Of a stretch of DNA of 64,000 bases, positions 12,228 to 23,875 are shown piece after piece. Position 1 is the first letter of the stretch. Each line of letters opens with the position of its first letter. Source of the stretch: Motacilla alba alba (taxonomy: Eukaryota > Chordata > Aves > Passeriformes > Motacillidae); contig NC_052046.1 in assembly GCF_015832195.1 (NCBI RefSeq), positions 29,788,911 through 29,852,910 of the forward strand, in the 5' to 3' direction. The notes under the pieces were generated by a model. The model did not search any database, was not told where the DNA came from, and saw only the letters and a list, made by a program, of their open reading frames with translations. The translations under genes were made by a program, and so were the position numbers.

Positions 12228-14012
12228 TGAAAAAAATGTAGCCTAAGGGCCTTAGACCCCCATAAGAAACCTGAAGATTATCAAAGTGGGGTTTTTATCC
12301 TGACTGGGTGGAGAAATTACACCATAACCCAGTGCTAGAAAATATGGACAAGGAGATCAAGTTTCTCTCCTGTGTCCATGAGTGAACTACATAACTAGAA
12401 AGGAATTATGAGAACGAAGCACAGTTTTCTGGCTAATGTTAGAAAAATGAGATTTCTGTACATTTTGATTACCTGGTAGGGAAGATGCTGGCCACTGGTA
12501 AATCCTGCTTCTTTCTTTTATTTGTCCCCCATCTTCCCCCACCATCTCTAAAAAGGAGTATTTGGAGCCTTCCTTACTGCATTTCTGTCCTTGAAGAGTG
12601 AGGGGAGACATCTGTCAAAAACCCAGGAAGCACTGGGCAAGAGAGGAAGTTGCTAAGGGCACTCTTGTAGTGCATACCCAGGAGTGCCAGAAACGTGAAT
12701 ACTTTGGGAATTCTGTAAGTTTTGAAGGCTGTGGTTTGTAGGCAGACATCCAAATGCAGTTTGGCATGCTAGGTGATTTTTACAAACATTGACATTGCAA
12801 ACAGGCATGAAAACTACAACTCAGCAGGATGTTGTGATGGGCATTGTACAAACATAATACATGAATGAGTCCAAACTTATTTCAGTGAAAGTGCCAAGAA
12901 AGAAACAGAGAGATGCAGAAATTGGGTGTTTGTATAACCTATACTGCAGGCTGTAACACACAGAGCAGCGTAGCTGAAATCCTGCTGTTTTCCTTTCTTG
13001 TTTAAAGAGCTCATGATTTCTGGTTCTCCAGGGGGGCTTTAAACTGTATGTGGTTACTGTGAAACTTGGTCTACAGAAATTATTCACCTGAAAGTACCAT
13101 TGCAGGGGTTGATCTCAAAATAATGACATTGTGCATTAATTTTAATATAATACAATACTTAAACTGTATTTACTGCTTAGTGTATTATTACTGGTCCAAC
13201 TTTAACAGTTGTTGCTCTATTATGGTGCTACATTTTGTTAAAGTATTTATTAAAATGTTAATTAAAACATTTTGTTTATTATCTCATCTGTCCAGTGATG
13301 CTATATTTCTGTATTTCAAATCCTCTGAGTGTGAACTTACAAAGAAGCTCTTAATCTTGGTGGTCTGGAAGGGAATTTGTCCTCATCCACAGTATAATAA
13401 TAATGTAAGGATCTTTGCCGCACAATTTGACTGACTTCTTTTCAGAATATAGATTTTTAATAGAGAGCTAACCTTTGCTCTAACTATGGTGTGTCTATGG
13501 ACTGTAGAAAAAAGACAAATGTTTTCAGAACAGTCTGCTATTTTAACTTGTTTTATCTCTGCTCCTCCAGTCTTGCCTGGTGAAAGCTTTTTTCTTTGAA
13601 TCCTGTCAAACTTCAGTTAATGGTGGTGTTTATGGGAGTTAGACATCATGTGAATACTCTTTTTGATAAGAAAGTGTAAGGTCTTTTCTATTGTCATCTT
13701 TCAAAAGTAGCTACTCTTGCAAGTGCATGAGGAAGTTACAGAATTGCTGGAGGCCAGAAGAAAGACTCATGGCTCAAGGAAGATCAGCTAAGGAAAACTC
13801 TGCAAAACACCAGTATTCCTAGAACTAATGTCTTCTGAAAAGGTCACCCGTGTCTTTATGAATTTCCAGTATTCCTTAACCAAAAATCATCTGTTGCCTT
13901 CCCACAAAATTTTCCAGTACTTCTTTATATCTATTGAGTTGCTTAGATCTCATTTATGTTTATAATAAACCAGACAGGAAATAGTTATCTTTCATGTGTG
14001 TGTACTATGCAG

Positions 14013-14201
14013 AAACAAAGGAACATGAATAATGTACCCATATCAAATTCAAACACAGAAAGTAGATGTGCTTCAAGCATAGCTTCAAATGCAACATGCA
14101 GCAAAGCCCTTAGAATATCAGCATTGTCCCCAAAAAATATTGTCAGTGAATTAAAATCACTGGGAATCTCTGCAACAGACTGTAGAGATTCTTCAGAGTT
14201 G
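14013..14201 (+). other. Candidate coding exon, unidentified (63 codons)
   Basis: A frame that is open from 13956 to 14213 contains a stretch bounded by splice-like signals. The left side has a pyrimidine/TG-rich run ending ...TGTACTATGCAG at 14012. The right side has GAGTTG followed by GTAGAA, with GT at 14202. The enclosed 189 bases are an exact multiple of three and stay open. The peptide is polar and Ser/Asn-rich, then ends in a helix-like part, SPKNIVSELKSLGISATDC. I do not recognise the protein. No neighbouring exon was identified, and open frames of this size do occur by chance here. Treat it as a hypothesis only. Confidence 0.17.
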
Positions 14202-17200
14202 GTAGAACCCTAATTTTTGCTTTCCTACACTGGAATGCTGCTGACTTCACCAGATACAAGAAGCAAGATAAACTGAAAGCACTTTCATCCTTCTGAGGGG
14301 TTTTTTTCCATTGTATTTGCTCTAGTTAAATAATAAAACACAGTACACCATTCTCAGAGTGGGAAAGTCTGGGTCATCAAAACACATTTCTGCTGCTATG
14401 ACTGTTTACTGCCCTTCCACATCATACCTATATACGTGGAGATTTTATCACTGCTGCACATACCAGGAGATCAGTTTGCAGGTTTTGTGAAGCAGCCTCA
14501 TTTTTAATGCAGCCCTCTTAGAAATGAACTGTGGCTTCCTCTAGGGAGATGTCATTGAGAAGGAAGTCCTTGCTTTCTAGTTTCATGGTACAAAATGAAG
14601 GTTTCTCAGAACTACATTCAATTTGGAAAGTGATTAAATGGATAAAAAACCACTGCTTTTCTTAAAAGGTAGCATATTATGACATATTTTTGATGCCTAC
14701 AGCTTACCTATGAAAGCTCATTAAATCTTTGACAACAATAGTGCAATGTCAAGAATTTGAGGCAAATTTTCTGCAAACACAAGAGTGATTCTATGATTGT
14801 ATGATTTTTTATTCTAGGAGTCAGCTAAATATTTTACTGTTCATATACATGCAGGTTCATGAAGAAGAGCTCTTTTAACATGTGCCCTTTCATTTTGAGC
14901 AGCACAGAGTTTTCAGCAATATTGAATTTGGGTTTTATTCAGATTTTTAAACAGCCTTTTTGGTAATACTTGTTTTGAAGACAAAGCAAAATGTCTCCCT
15001 GAGAGCAAAAGGGCTTCCTGAGAACAGAGGTTCTATTACCCACATTGATTGATTTCTTAATTTCAAGAGATGATGAAGCTGATTATTTGCTTTCAGGGAA
15101 CAGATGTAAACGGCTATGTTTTGAGTTACTTTACAGATGAAACATTTAGTTTAAAAGAGAAATTTCAGTTTAAGTGTATGAACTTGAATACTGACTCTCT
15201 ACCAGATTATCTATTTCTGTGGAAATGAAAAAATAATTTAAAAAAAATTGACAGCACACAACTAGACTTCAGAATACAAGGCATTGTTTATAATTTTATA
15301 CTGCAAGAGGGATATATTTTTGAGCTAAGTCACAAGCCTTCAGATTATTTTTTTAAATTATTGTACCAGAAAGGAGAAAGAGAAAAGAAGAGTGATTTAT
15401 AATATATCACATAGTTGAACAAAAACTTTACATGGTATTCAGCTAACAGAAAGGTGTTTCTGTTCAGAGCAAATGCTTGAACAGATTATTCAAAGGTTCC
15501 ACATTGCATAGAATAAGTCATTATTGAACCAGGATTTAGACCTCTTATTTGTTAATGAGAATTACTGCCATAGCCATCTGTGGATATGTCAGGAGCAGAG
15601 CTGACAGCAGAGAGAATGGCAGACACCTTCCATAAAAGCCGTGTACAATCTCATACTGTGGCAGTGACAGTTTTGTGTCAACTGTAAATTCCTGCTTCCC
15701 TATTGGTCATTTTCCCCAACTCATATGTTTCTTACCCATGTATAAACGGCTGCCACTATAGTAGGGAAGAATGCTGATTGCTGAAGTTGTTTGAATGAAA
15801 GAAAAGGAAACATCCACTCATTACATGCCATGAATTATTCCCTCTATACACACAAGTCTTTCTGTTTCCATCTGTCTGGAGGAACTGTATTTTATTCACT
15901 TGTATCCTCTATAACACATCTCTCTGTTCATTGAACTCAGGCAGAATTGCTCACAATTTTGTTAATTTATACTAACTTATAACTACTATTATCCCAACTA
16001 ATGTCAACCAGACAGAATAATGATATTTTTATGACACTAAAAATTGTAAAATATTCTCTCAGTGTTATTCAGACTGAGAACCTCATTTGCGAAATATCCG
16101 GTCTTTCCATTTCTGCTCTGCTCAATATGTGTTCAAATCTTCCATGGGAAATGTGGGAACAAGGATAGGATTTTGCAAGCAAAACCAGAAACAGTGTGCA
16201 GTACTATGAGCAGCTGTACTGAATCCAGGAGATCTTGGGGTTTAGTGGAACCAGAAAGACTAGAGCTGTTAGGACCATAAATAATCAAATTCCTCACTGG
16301 AACTGTTCCACTTTGTACAGTTATTCATTTGCTGTGCTATCTTATAATAGCAGGAAAAGTGTTCCAGTCAGGGTTTTAAAATACAATACCTGACCTCTCT
16401 TTATGACTTTGATGGGAAGTATCTTTGTTCTTCTGAATGATTCTTAGGTATATAGAAAACTTAATAACCTATGAAATCTGGAATCATCAAAATAAGGCAA
16501 CATGCAGTTGATAAGGAAAAAAAGTGCAAAATCATTTCAGATAGAAGCTGAGGGAAGATTTGGGACAGACAAAGCTTTGGAATCCAAATGAAACGTCTGA
16601 GTAGCCTTTTTGTCTGTATCGTGGGTACCGAGAAGAAAAATTACATGTGCAAGTCAGTAGTGTGAGTAGACTCTACTGAGCATTAGCTCTCTTCCATCTC
16701 TAAAAGTTCCAATGAAAAAAAGGCTATTAGGTGCTTTTCAAGTCTTTTTGCTAAGATTCAATGGTCCTTTATTTTGGAAATTCTTGCTTCCTCCACTGTC
16801 CCTTTTCTTTTACCCAAAACCCAGTAATGATTTAGCCTCCCACAGAAATTCTTACATCTAAATCCATAAATGGTTTTAGAGAAGATTATGGCGCTTTTTA
16901 AAAATTACCAGCACAGAATTCTTGATGATTTTGTTCCTAATGAAAAAGAACCCAAACAGATATTTCAAAGACACATAGAAACAGGAAAGCTATTTTAACT
17001 CTTTGCTTCATGAGTGAAAATTAAATTCAAAACAGATTGAATTAGAAGTGACCTTTATGTGAGATAAAATTGTATGCATCTTTTATGATCTCTCATAGCA
17101 TGTAAAACATAAATCAGCCAGCAATACTGGAACACATCCCTCAGTCAGCCGACCTGGTTTCTGCTGATCTCACTCATATCTTGAGGCTTTCTGTGTTTTG

Positions 17201-19382
17201 TTCAGTTTTGAGGTTTTTGGGGTTTTTTGGCAAGACAGGTTGTGCTACATAAATATTTACATGTTTCATTCTCATTCTTTCACAGCATTGTGAATAACAC
17301 AAAAAAAGATACTGTGCATTTTCTAACAATTTTTCCTTTTCTCTCTCTCCTAAGGTCTTTTCTACAGAGTGTTTCAGTGAGAGATATTCTCACAAGAGCT
17401 TAGGCATTTGAAATATTGTTTGAAATACCAATTTCCATTTAATAAATGGAATACTAAGCACTGATTAACTTACAGACCAGACCACGTCTGGAAGGCTGCA
17501 GATTTTGGATGTAAATGTGTGCAAGATGGCTTGATACCTTACGGCTGACTGATGTCCTTAGAGGACTGTGCAGTAGTATTCTTTCCTTCCCATCAAATGC
17601 ACATGCAAAGGAGTAACATCTCCTTCCCAGCCACTGAAGGGATGCTGCCTTTCACAGGAAGAGCTTTTCTTGGTTGCTCATTATCCTAGTTTTAAACTCC
17701 CCTTTTTGACTTTTGAAGAAACTGGTACCTTATCCACTGGGACACTAGTGTAGGTTACAGCACAGTGTTTAATCACACAGGAGTCCAGGCTGAAGACCCC
17801 TTGCACAGGATTTGAGGAGAGTGAACATACTGTGCATATAATCTCCTTTTGTGCTTCCACAAGAGCTAGACTCGAGTGGATTACAACACCTCAGGGTGCA
17901 GAGCACCCAGAGGATTGCTGAAGTTGCAGATAGCTGCTCATCAACAGCATTTCCACACATTTGTAGGAATGACTGTTCAGTGTGTAAAGGGTTGTTCATA
18001 AAAGTCCTACATTTTCCTTTCTTTCATTTCCTAAACAGTGTGGCACAGCTCTTTGAGAAGTGAGTCATGCTGAAAGTTTGGAGCAGGCAGTAAATCTATC
18101 AGTAGTATAGATGTCCTAAATAGACATGAGCATAAAGAGGCTTGAGACCTCTTAATCTGATGATATTAATCCTATGTGTTTGGTAAAGCTAATGTATATC
18201 TTCTCTGCTTGTGAGTACGGGTTTTGCTTGTGAAATTTTTCCTAATTATTGAAACGTAAGTCTGAATATAGAAAGTGAGGTACAAATTATTATGCGTTAA
18301 GGTATGTAAGTGTCAGAAAGCAAAGGCATGTTCCAAATAACATCCTGTCTCTGACTAATGCTTCCACCTTTGTACAACTCTTCAAAATATCTTACAGAAG
18401 ATATAAAAGGAAAAGTATCAGCTTTACCTTGCCTGGTAAATGTCTGGCATATTGCAAAGGCATAATCATGTGCATATATAGCAGTCATGTCTAACTGAAG
18501 AGTGAGTGGAACAATTATTTTGAATTATATCTAATCCTAATTCTTTCCATAATAGATGGGAAAAAATCCTTTTGGTTAATTTTAGTTACTTTTTTTACTG
18601 GATTTATGTTTCATTTAATATCTCAGTGGTTTTTTTAGTTTTCACTTATGCTTTGTGATCTTCTATCTTAATCTGTTCTTCAAAACAAGTAGTTCAGATG
18701 TTCACTCTCATACACAAGATGTCTTTTCCATACATCCTTCGGCTGTATCACAGCTAGGGGTTTTGGCATACAGTAAAAACTCTAAATGAAACTGAGAGAG
18801 CACCTGTGTTAAATCTGCCTTCTTAAACTCGACCTTCACTATCCATCCAACATGACTTACTTTCTTTTTAGATTTGACTAATCTTCTCATGCATGTTTAT
18901 CTGAGTACTGAGGATTTCTTATAAAAGTAGTCGGCTGTATTTTCACCTTTTCTTTTTTTTTTTTAAAGAGGGGAGCCTTTCTCTTTAGTTGCAGCTGTGT
19001 TTTGGTTATGATGCAAATTTTTTTCAGACACAGTTCAATAATTTTACTGTCTAACTGAAGGTAGGACTCAAGTCATCCCTTGTTAAGGTGAGCAGTTTGA
19101 ATATGTGTTGTGTATAAAAGTTTCTCTATACATTATTGTTTCTGCTTGGGAGGTTTTCAAGTCAGATCTCAAAGTTCCTGCAAGACAGTTGGAAAAAGCA
19201 GTGGAAAAAATCATGATATATCATTGCTTCTTCTTGCATATAGACTTACATGATAGGAATTTGTTACATATTACTTATTTATTCATATTTAATTGTAAAA
19301 TGGGTGCTTATCTTTTCCCTAGTGTGGGTCATCATCAGAAGCAGTGGTGAGGGATTTTCTGTCTTGGTAACACAGGAGGCAA

Positions 19383-19757
19383 GTGTTTTCCTGTCTCCCC
19401 TGCCTGCCAGGGCAGCAGCATCTGCATGATTTCCCTGAGCTCCTTACCAGCAGTTCGTACTCCAATTTCATATTGCAGTCAACAGCCTTCTGTTCCTCAG
19501 GGAGTGCAGCCCTGGCAGCAGAGGCTGCTCAGAAGACATGTGCTCGTGTCCCTATCCTGTCCCCAGCTGGCCCTGGGAGCCTCGCTGCTGGCTGCCAGAG
19601 CAACAGGCAGCCAGAAGCTGCCAGCACAGCTGCTCTCTGTTCCCAGGAGACCCCCTTCTTCTGGGACTCCCCAGTGAATGTCTTGCCTACACTGTTAAAT
19701 CAGGACCCAACTTTTTCATAACATTCTCTCTCCTCCTGCTTAAAAAAAAAAAAAAAA
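19383..19757 (+). other. GC-richer block ending in A16 run
   Basis: About 360 bases are clearly richer in G+C than their surroundings and stay open in two overlapping plus frames (19383-19721 and 19426-19677). The block is followed by 16 A residues at 19742-19757. This could be a retroposed sequence with its tail, or simply a local composition island. No AATAAA precedes the run, no flanking duplication is obvious and no protein is recognised. Confidence 0.25.
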
Positions 19758-20842
19758 GAAAAATCCAACTGGGTGTGTGCAACACAGCAGATGTTATTTG
19801 GGCTTGATGTTCAGATAACATCAGTGTTTCTCTTTTGTTTATCTTCTGCCAGGGTAGCCCATGAGGACATTAGCAGAGACGGTGCTGGACCCACAGCTCC
19901 TAAGCCTGTCACTTTCTGTGTCAGTGGAAGCTGCACTGAAGGGACTTGTCAGAAGAGAGCTAGCTCTGCGAATTAGTTTGTAACTGTTGGCTGCTTCAGA
20001 AAAAGGGAATTTTCTTCACTGCCAGATCCCACCTCATCAATATTGTATTGCTTTCACTCTCCCTGAGAAGCCAGAGTAGGCATAGTACATCTCTACCCAT
20101 TTGCACAGTACATCAGAGTGTTTTAATGTCGTTATACTGCCTAGAATGGAAGTTGCATTAAAAATGCTTTAGGAACTGGGCTTCCTGCATCTTTTTAATG
20201 TTATGGCACTGGAAGGAATTATTGCAATTAGTAACAGATAGCATTAGGGGGAAGGCAAGAACTAATTTGCTTCTTTCACCAGAAGTAAATTAAAGAGGTC
20301 TTGTGTCTAAAAGGAGTGCCATATACAATGGAAAAGCTTACAAAACTTAAGTAGTTTTCATTTATATTTGAATACTTGGGCTTAGTTCAATTATATTTTC
20401 TATATGAATAAAGGAATAATGTCTTACCCATAATTTAGATATATGTTTTGTTTGCTATGTCTGGTAATCTATTCTTACATGGAGATAGAGCACATATTTA
20501 ACATCTTGTTTCACATCTGTACCAGGGCAGAGAGCAGATCTGGTGCCTCCTCGGATTACTAGTTTTTGAGACAGTAGAAATGGAGATAACTAATTTGGAG
20601 GATCCGGATTTCTTTTATAATTTGCTGTAATGACCCCTTACAAAACTGCTGTGCTTCATTGCAGGAGGTAGAAAGCAATGACCTCTAGAAGTAGAAAGAA
20701 AATCAAAGCTGATGATTCCCCTAAGAGATTATTCAGATTCTCTGTCTTCACTAACTAAGCAGCAGTTTGTGTAATCTATCTGAAATATTTCTCTCTTACA
20801 TAGTACACTAGGGACTGGAAAAGCGGGTGTTCTTTGAATATT

Positions 20843-20849
20843 ACTCTCT
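20843..20849. repeat. Possible left flanking duplication ACTCTCT
   Basis: ACTCTCT directly before the LTR start recurs at 21252-21258. Seven bases is one more than the usual ERVK duplication, so the match may include one base by chance. Confidence 0.45.
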
Positions 20850-21251
20850 TGTGGTTGTGATATTTTATGAAAATCCCTTTGCTAGGATTTTCTTCTCCTG
20901 AGAAGCTGAGAAGGCCTCAGCTTCAAGTGTAAACAATTTGTTATCTGCTACTGTGGAATGCAGCAGGTGCTTCCTTGATTGGTCAATGTGGGATGTTTCT
21001 ACTTGGTGACCAATCCAGAAGGCAGCAGCTCTCGGACTCTCGGGGAGTCACAGAACTTGGTTATTCATTCCTTTCAATTCCTGTCTCGCCTTCTGATAAT
21101 TCTTTTCTCTCTGTTCTTTTTAGTATAGTTATAGTATGGTCTTTTTTAATATAATATATATCACAATATAATAAACCAGCTTTCTGAAATGGAGTCAAGA
21201 TCTCTCCTTCCCTTCAGCAAGTCCTGACTGCCCAGAAGACCCACAGTAATA
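20850..21251 (+). mobile_element. ERVK-like solo LTR
   Basis: The start TGTGGTTGTGATATTTTATG aligns base for base in spacing with the well-bounded minus-strand LTR at 45784-46172. Both share the passage 'AGGATTTTCTTCTCCTGAGAAGCTGAGA...GCCTCAG', the 'TGTGGAATGCA.CAGG' block, inverted and direct CCAAT boxes ('GATTGGTCAAT', 'GACCAATCC'), AATAAA at 21170-21175 and 'ATGGAGTCAAGAT' near the 3' end. The homologous end is CCCACA at about 21245, but six further bases, GTAATA, precede the flanking ACTCTCT. The 3' edge is therefore uncertain by a few bases. No internal retroviral sequence follows, so it is a solo LTR or fragment. Confidence 0.85.
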
Positions 21252-21258
21252 ACTCTCT
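21252..21258. repeat. Possible right flanking duplication ACTCTCT
   Basis: Exact match to 20843-20849. It supports an insertion boundary here, although the LTR would then not end in CA. Confidence 0.45.
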
Positions 21259-22359
21259 AATCCTACCACAGACTAAGGAAAATGAGAAGAAGAAAATTCA
21301 CTCTTTTTTCACCCACTTACACTTCTGGGTTTGGAGGTTTTTGTTATTGTTTTTTTTTGTTTGTTTGTTTGATTCGGTTTCTTTGCTTTTTTTTGGTGTT
21401 TTATCTTGTTATTTGGTTAGGGTTTTTTTTTGTTTTTATACTAGAATGTTTTTGCTTATGTTTATATATAGGAGGATATTGCTGTCATGGCAAACCTGGA
21501 AATTATGCTGGATTCAGCTTGCACTTCCCTTGTGGTTGCTTCAAAGCATGATGTTCTCCCTCTAAACAGGCTACAATACAGTGTTCTTGGCTGCTTCTTG
21601 ATTATTTACAACACTTAGTGTTGTTACCAAGACAAGGAGTGTACTTTTTAGTCCTTAGAAATATGTAAAAAACCCACATAATCAGATAAATACAGCTACA
21701 ACTTTAAAAATGCAATTAAGTACAATTGGGAAATACAGTTAACTATTCAAACCAAATTCATATTGGCAACATACCTTGCACAAGGAAACAAACTGATTTT
21801 GCAATTCTAGATTATGCTTATTGTAAAATGTGAATCATCTCGTTGCAGATAACTTTCAAGTCTTTCCCCTTAAAGACAAAGCAAAATACTGAACTCCTCA
21901 GAGTCCAATGTATTTTTTTGCACAAAGGCCTCCACATTCATTGCTTTCATGTGCTGTTCTAGCAAATTGTATTAGTTTTCTCCACAGATTTTTGCTTTTC
22001 ATGATTTTGGTTTTTTTCCCCCAGGAAGTAAAAACTCATATTTCTTATGGTTAGTGTTAGTCTGAAACCATCTGGTAGGCTGAGCCAGACTCATACAACA
22101 CTAGCTATGCACTACCCCCAGCCTTACTGATGTTGCTGTATCCATGCTGGCTTGTGCCATGCATGGATTTCAAACTGTCTAGTGATAAAAATCCTGAATT
22201 TCAGACATGTAGAATGTCTTTTCCTGTATTAGTTACCAGTGGTATTTGGAGAAGTGAACTGATACTTGAATTGCTGCCTTCTTCCAGGGCCATAGACTTT
22301 TTTATTTTCCTTGGTCTGGATGCATGTGTGTGAAGAACTTTACTTAGTGTCTTGAACAT
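21259..22359. other. Anonymous stretch with G/T-rich tract
   Basis: Apart from the T/G-rich low-complexity run at 21327-21438 I see nothing recognisable. The 89-codon and 74-codon plus-strand frames here are translations of that run (Phe/Leu/Cys/Val-rich) and are not genes. Confidence 0.6.
21327..21438. repeat. G/T-rich low-complexity tract
   Basis: About 110 bases consist mainly of T with G interruptions, including a TTTG tandem portion near 21348-21372. It begins about 75 bases past the ERVK-like LTR and belongs to the same class as the tracts at 8237, 28041 and 40739. Confidence 0.75.
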
Positions 22360-22760
22360 AATGAGAAAGAAGCTCTTCCCTGTTGTAGATATCTGAGGCT
22401 CATCTGGTCCAACTCCCTGGTAAGCAAAACAAATTTCAAGATAAGATCAGATTGCTCAGCTAAGCTGTGAGAACCTTCAAGGAAGTACTGCTTGGGCAGT
22501 CTCTCGTCATGTTGATGACCTCAATAGGATATTTTACCTTTGTACATTAGGAATTGTGCTTATTGCTACTTGCAACCACTGCCTCTTGTCCTTTCACTGT
22601 GCCTCTGAGCAAATCCTGACCGTCTTTTCTAGAAGTTTCTTTTTTTTTTTTTTTTGTGGAGCACACCATTTACCTCCCACCTTTAACCTTCTTTAGTCTG
22701 TATAAACCAATCCCCTTATCTGCTTTTCATATGTCATATGCTCTTGTACTAAGCTTTTAA
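22360..22760 (-). mobile_element. Old CR1 LINE 3' fragment
   Basis: The passage 'CTCATCTGGTCCAACTCCCTGGTAAGC' around 22397 equals the CR1 end motif 'ATCTAGTCCAACCCCC'. It is followed at the correct distance by 'TGTTGATGACCTCAATAGG', 'CACTGCCTCTTGTCCTTTCACTGTG' (about 22578) and 'GACCGTCTTTTCTAG'. A T run at about 22640-22655 interrupts it. The tail octamers are eroded. The order indicates the minus strand. It is strongly diverged and non-coding. Confidence 0.7.
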
Positions 22761-23808
22761 TGTTCTTCCTAATACTAAAGTTAACTTCCACAGAGCAGAT
22801 TAATGTGACTACTGCATTTCCAGATCCCTTTTTACTACTGATTTAGATAACAAAACCAAATTGTCCCAAAGAAATAATATTTATGTAACATTTAGTAATC
22901 ACAATTCAGGTTCTAAAATGAAAAAAACCCAGCCCTTCTGTTTTCTTAATTTTCCGTATGATTTTCGGCTTGTTTCCTTTGCATTACACATAGAGGTGAT
23001 TGCCATGTCTGACCACCCAGCTTCATCAAATCTTTGACCATACCATTCAATCTTGTTCTGCTATGATAACTGTGTCACCTAAATTCCCCCCAAAGTCAGG
23101 CTGAGTGGCTGAACCAGACAGAAGGCTTGAGTAGATTTTGAGGACCAGCATCCCCTAAGGCCTACTTCTTTTGAGCACAGAAGTTTGGGTATTGGAAGAG
23201 CATTCTGTATCAGTTTATTGGTATGACTGGTATTCCTGTGTTTTTTATAATAAGCCAGTGGCCAATCTGCCTAAGACAATAACCTGGTTCACCTTTGAAT
23301 TACACATGCAGTCTCTCAGGGAAATGTGTTAACTGTAATTAGAGCAGATCCTGAGAGTACCATACAGAATTCTACAGGATTTATATGCAACTTTATTGAA
23401 CTGAATTTTGAATTTGTACAGAGGAAGTCAGGCCAAAAGTACCATCCTGAGTTTTAAATTTGCATCAGTTTGTAGAATATACAGCAGGAAAAATGTTATT
23501 TCCTCTGTGGATTCCATCATTTTCCCAGGTCACAGACATTCCTATAAGGTAGCCACCAATAAAACATTTTATCATTAGATTGTAATTTTTAGCAGTGAGA
23601 AGAACAAAAATAGAAATGCTAACAGTAGTAGTTTTTCTCAAATTCAGTTTGGAGCATTACAGAACTCTCATCAATATACAGGTTCTTGTCAGCTACTTCC
23701 TATTTGGTTTCCTCTTTTATTGTACTTCTAAATCAGTTTTTAAAAAATTAATTAATTGTATTTAAATGTGGTATGGGTGTATGTAAGTTCTGTGATACAA
23801 AAAATGCG

Positions 23809-23825
23809 ATATATATATATATATA

Positions 23826-23867
<42 letters not shown>

Positions 23868-23875
23868 TATATATA
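23809..23875. repeat. AT dinucleotide repeat with internal TGTG/CACA inverted symmetry
   Basis: A TA repeat is interrupted by GTGTGT at 23831-23836 and by ACACA at about 23859-23863. The whole 67-base block is therefore close to a perfect inverted repeat around its centre, a configuration able to extrude a cruciform. Confidence 0.9.

Larger units (their letters stand above)
9998..20842. other. Long anonymous stretch with isolated small signals
   Basis: About 10.8 kb without a gene or interspersed repeat I recognise. Small items are listed separately: a hairpin at 11018, a tandem duplication at 12171, a possible exon at 14013, and a GC-richer block ending in an A run at 19383-19757. Minus-strand open frames at 10040-10580 have no recognisable domain. 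The stretch could hold conserved regulatory elements, but that cannot be judged from one sequence. Confidence 0.5.
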
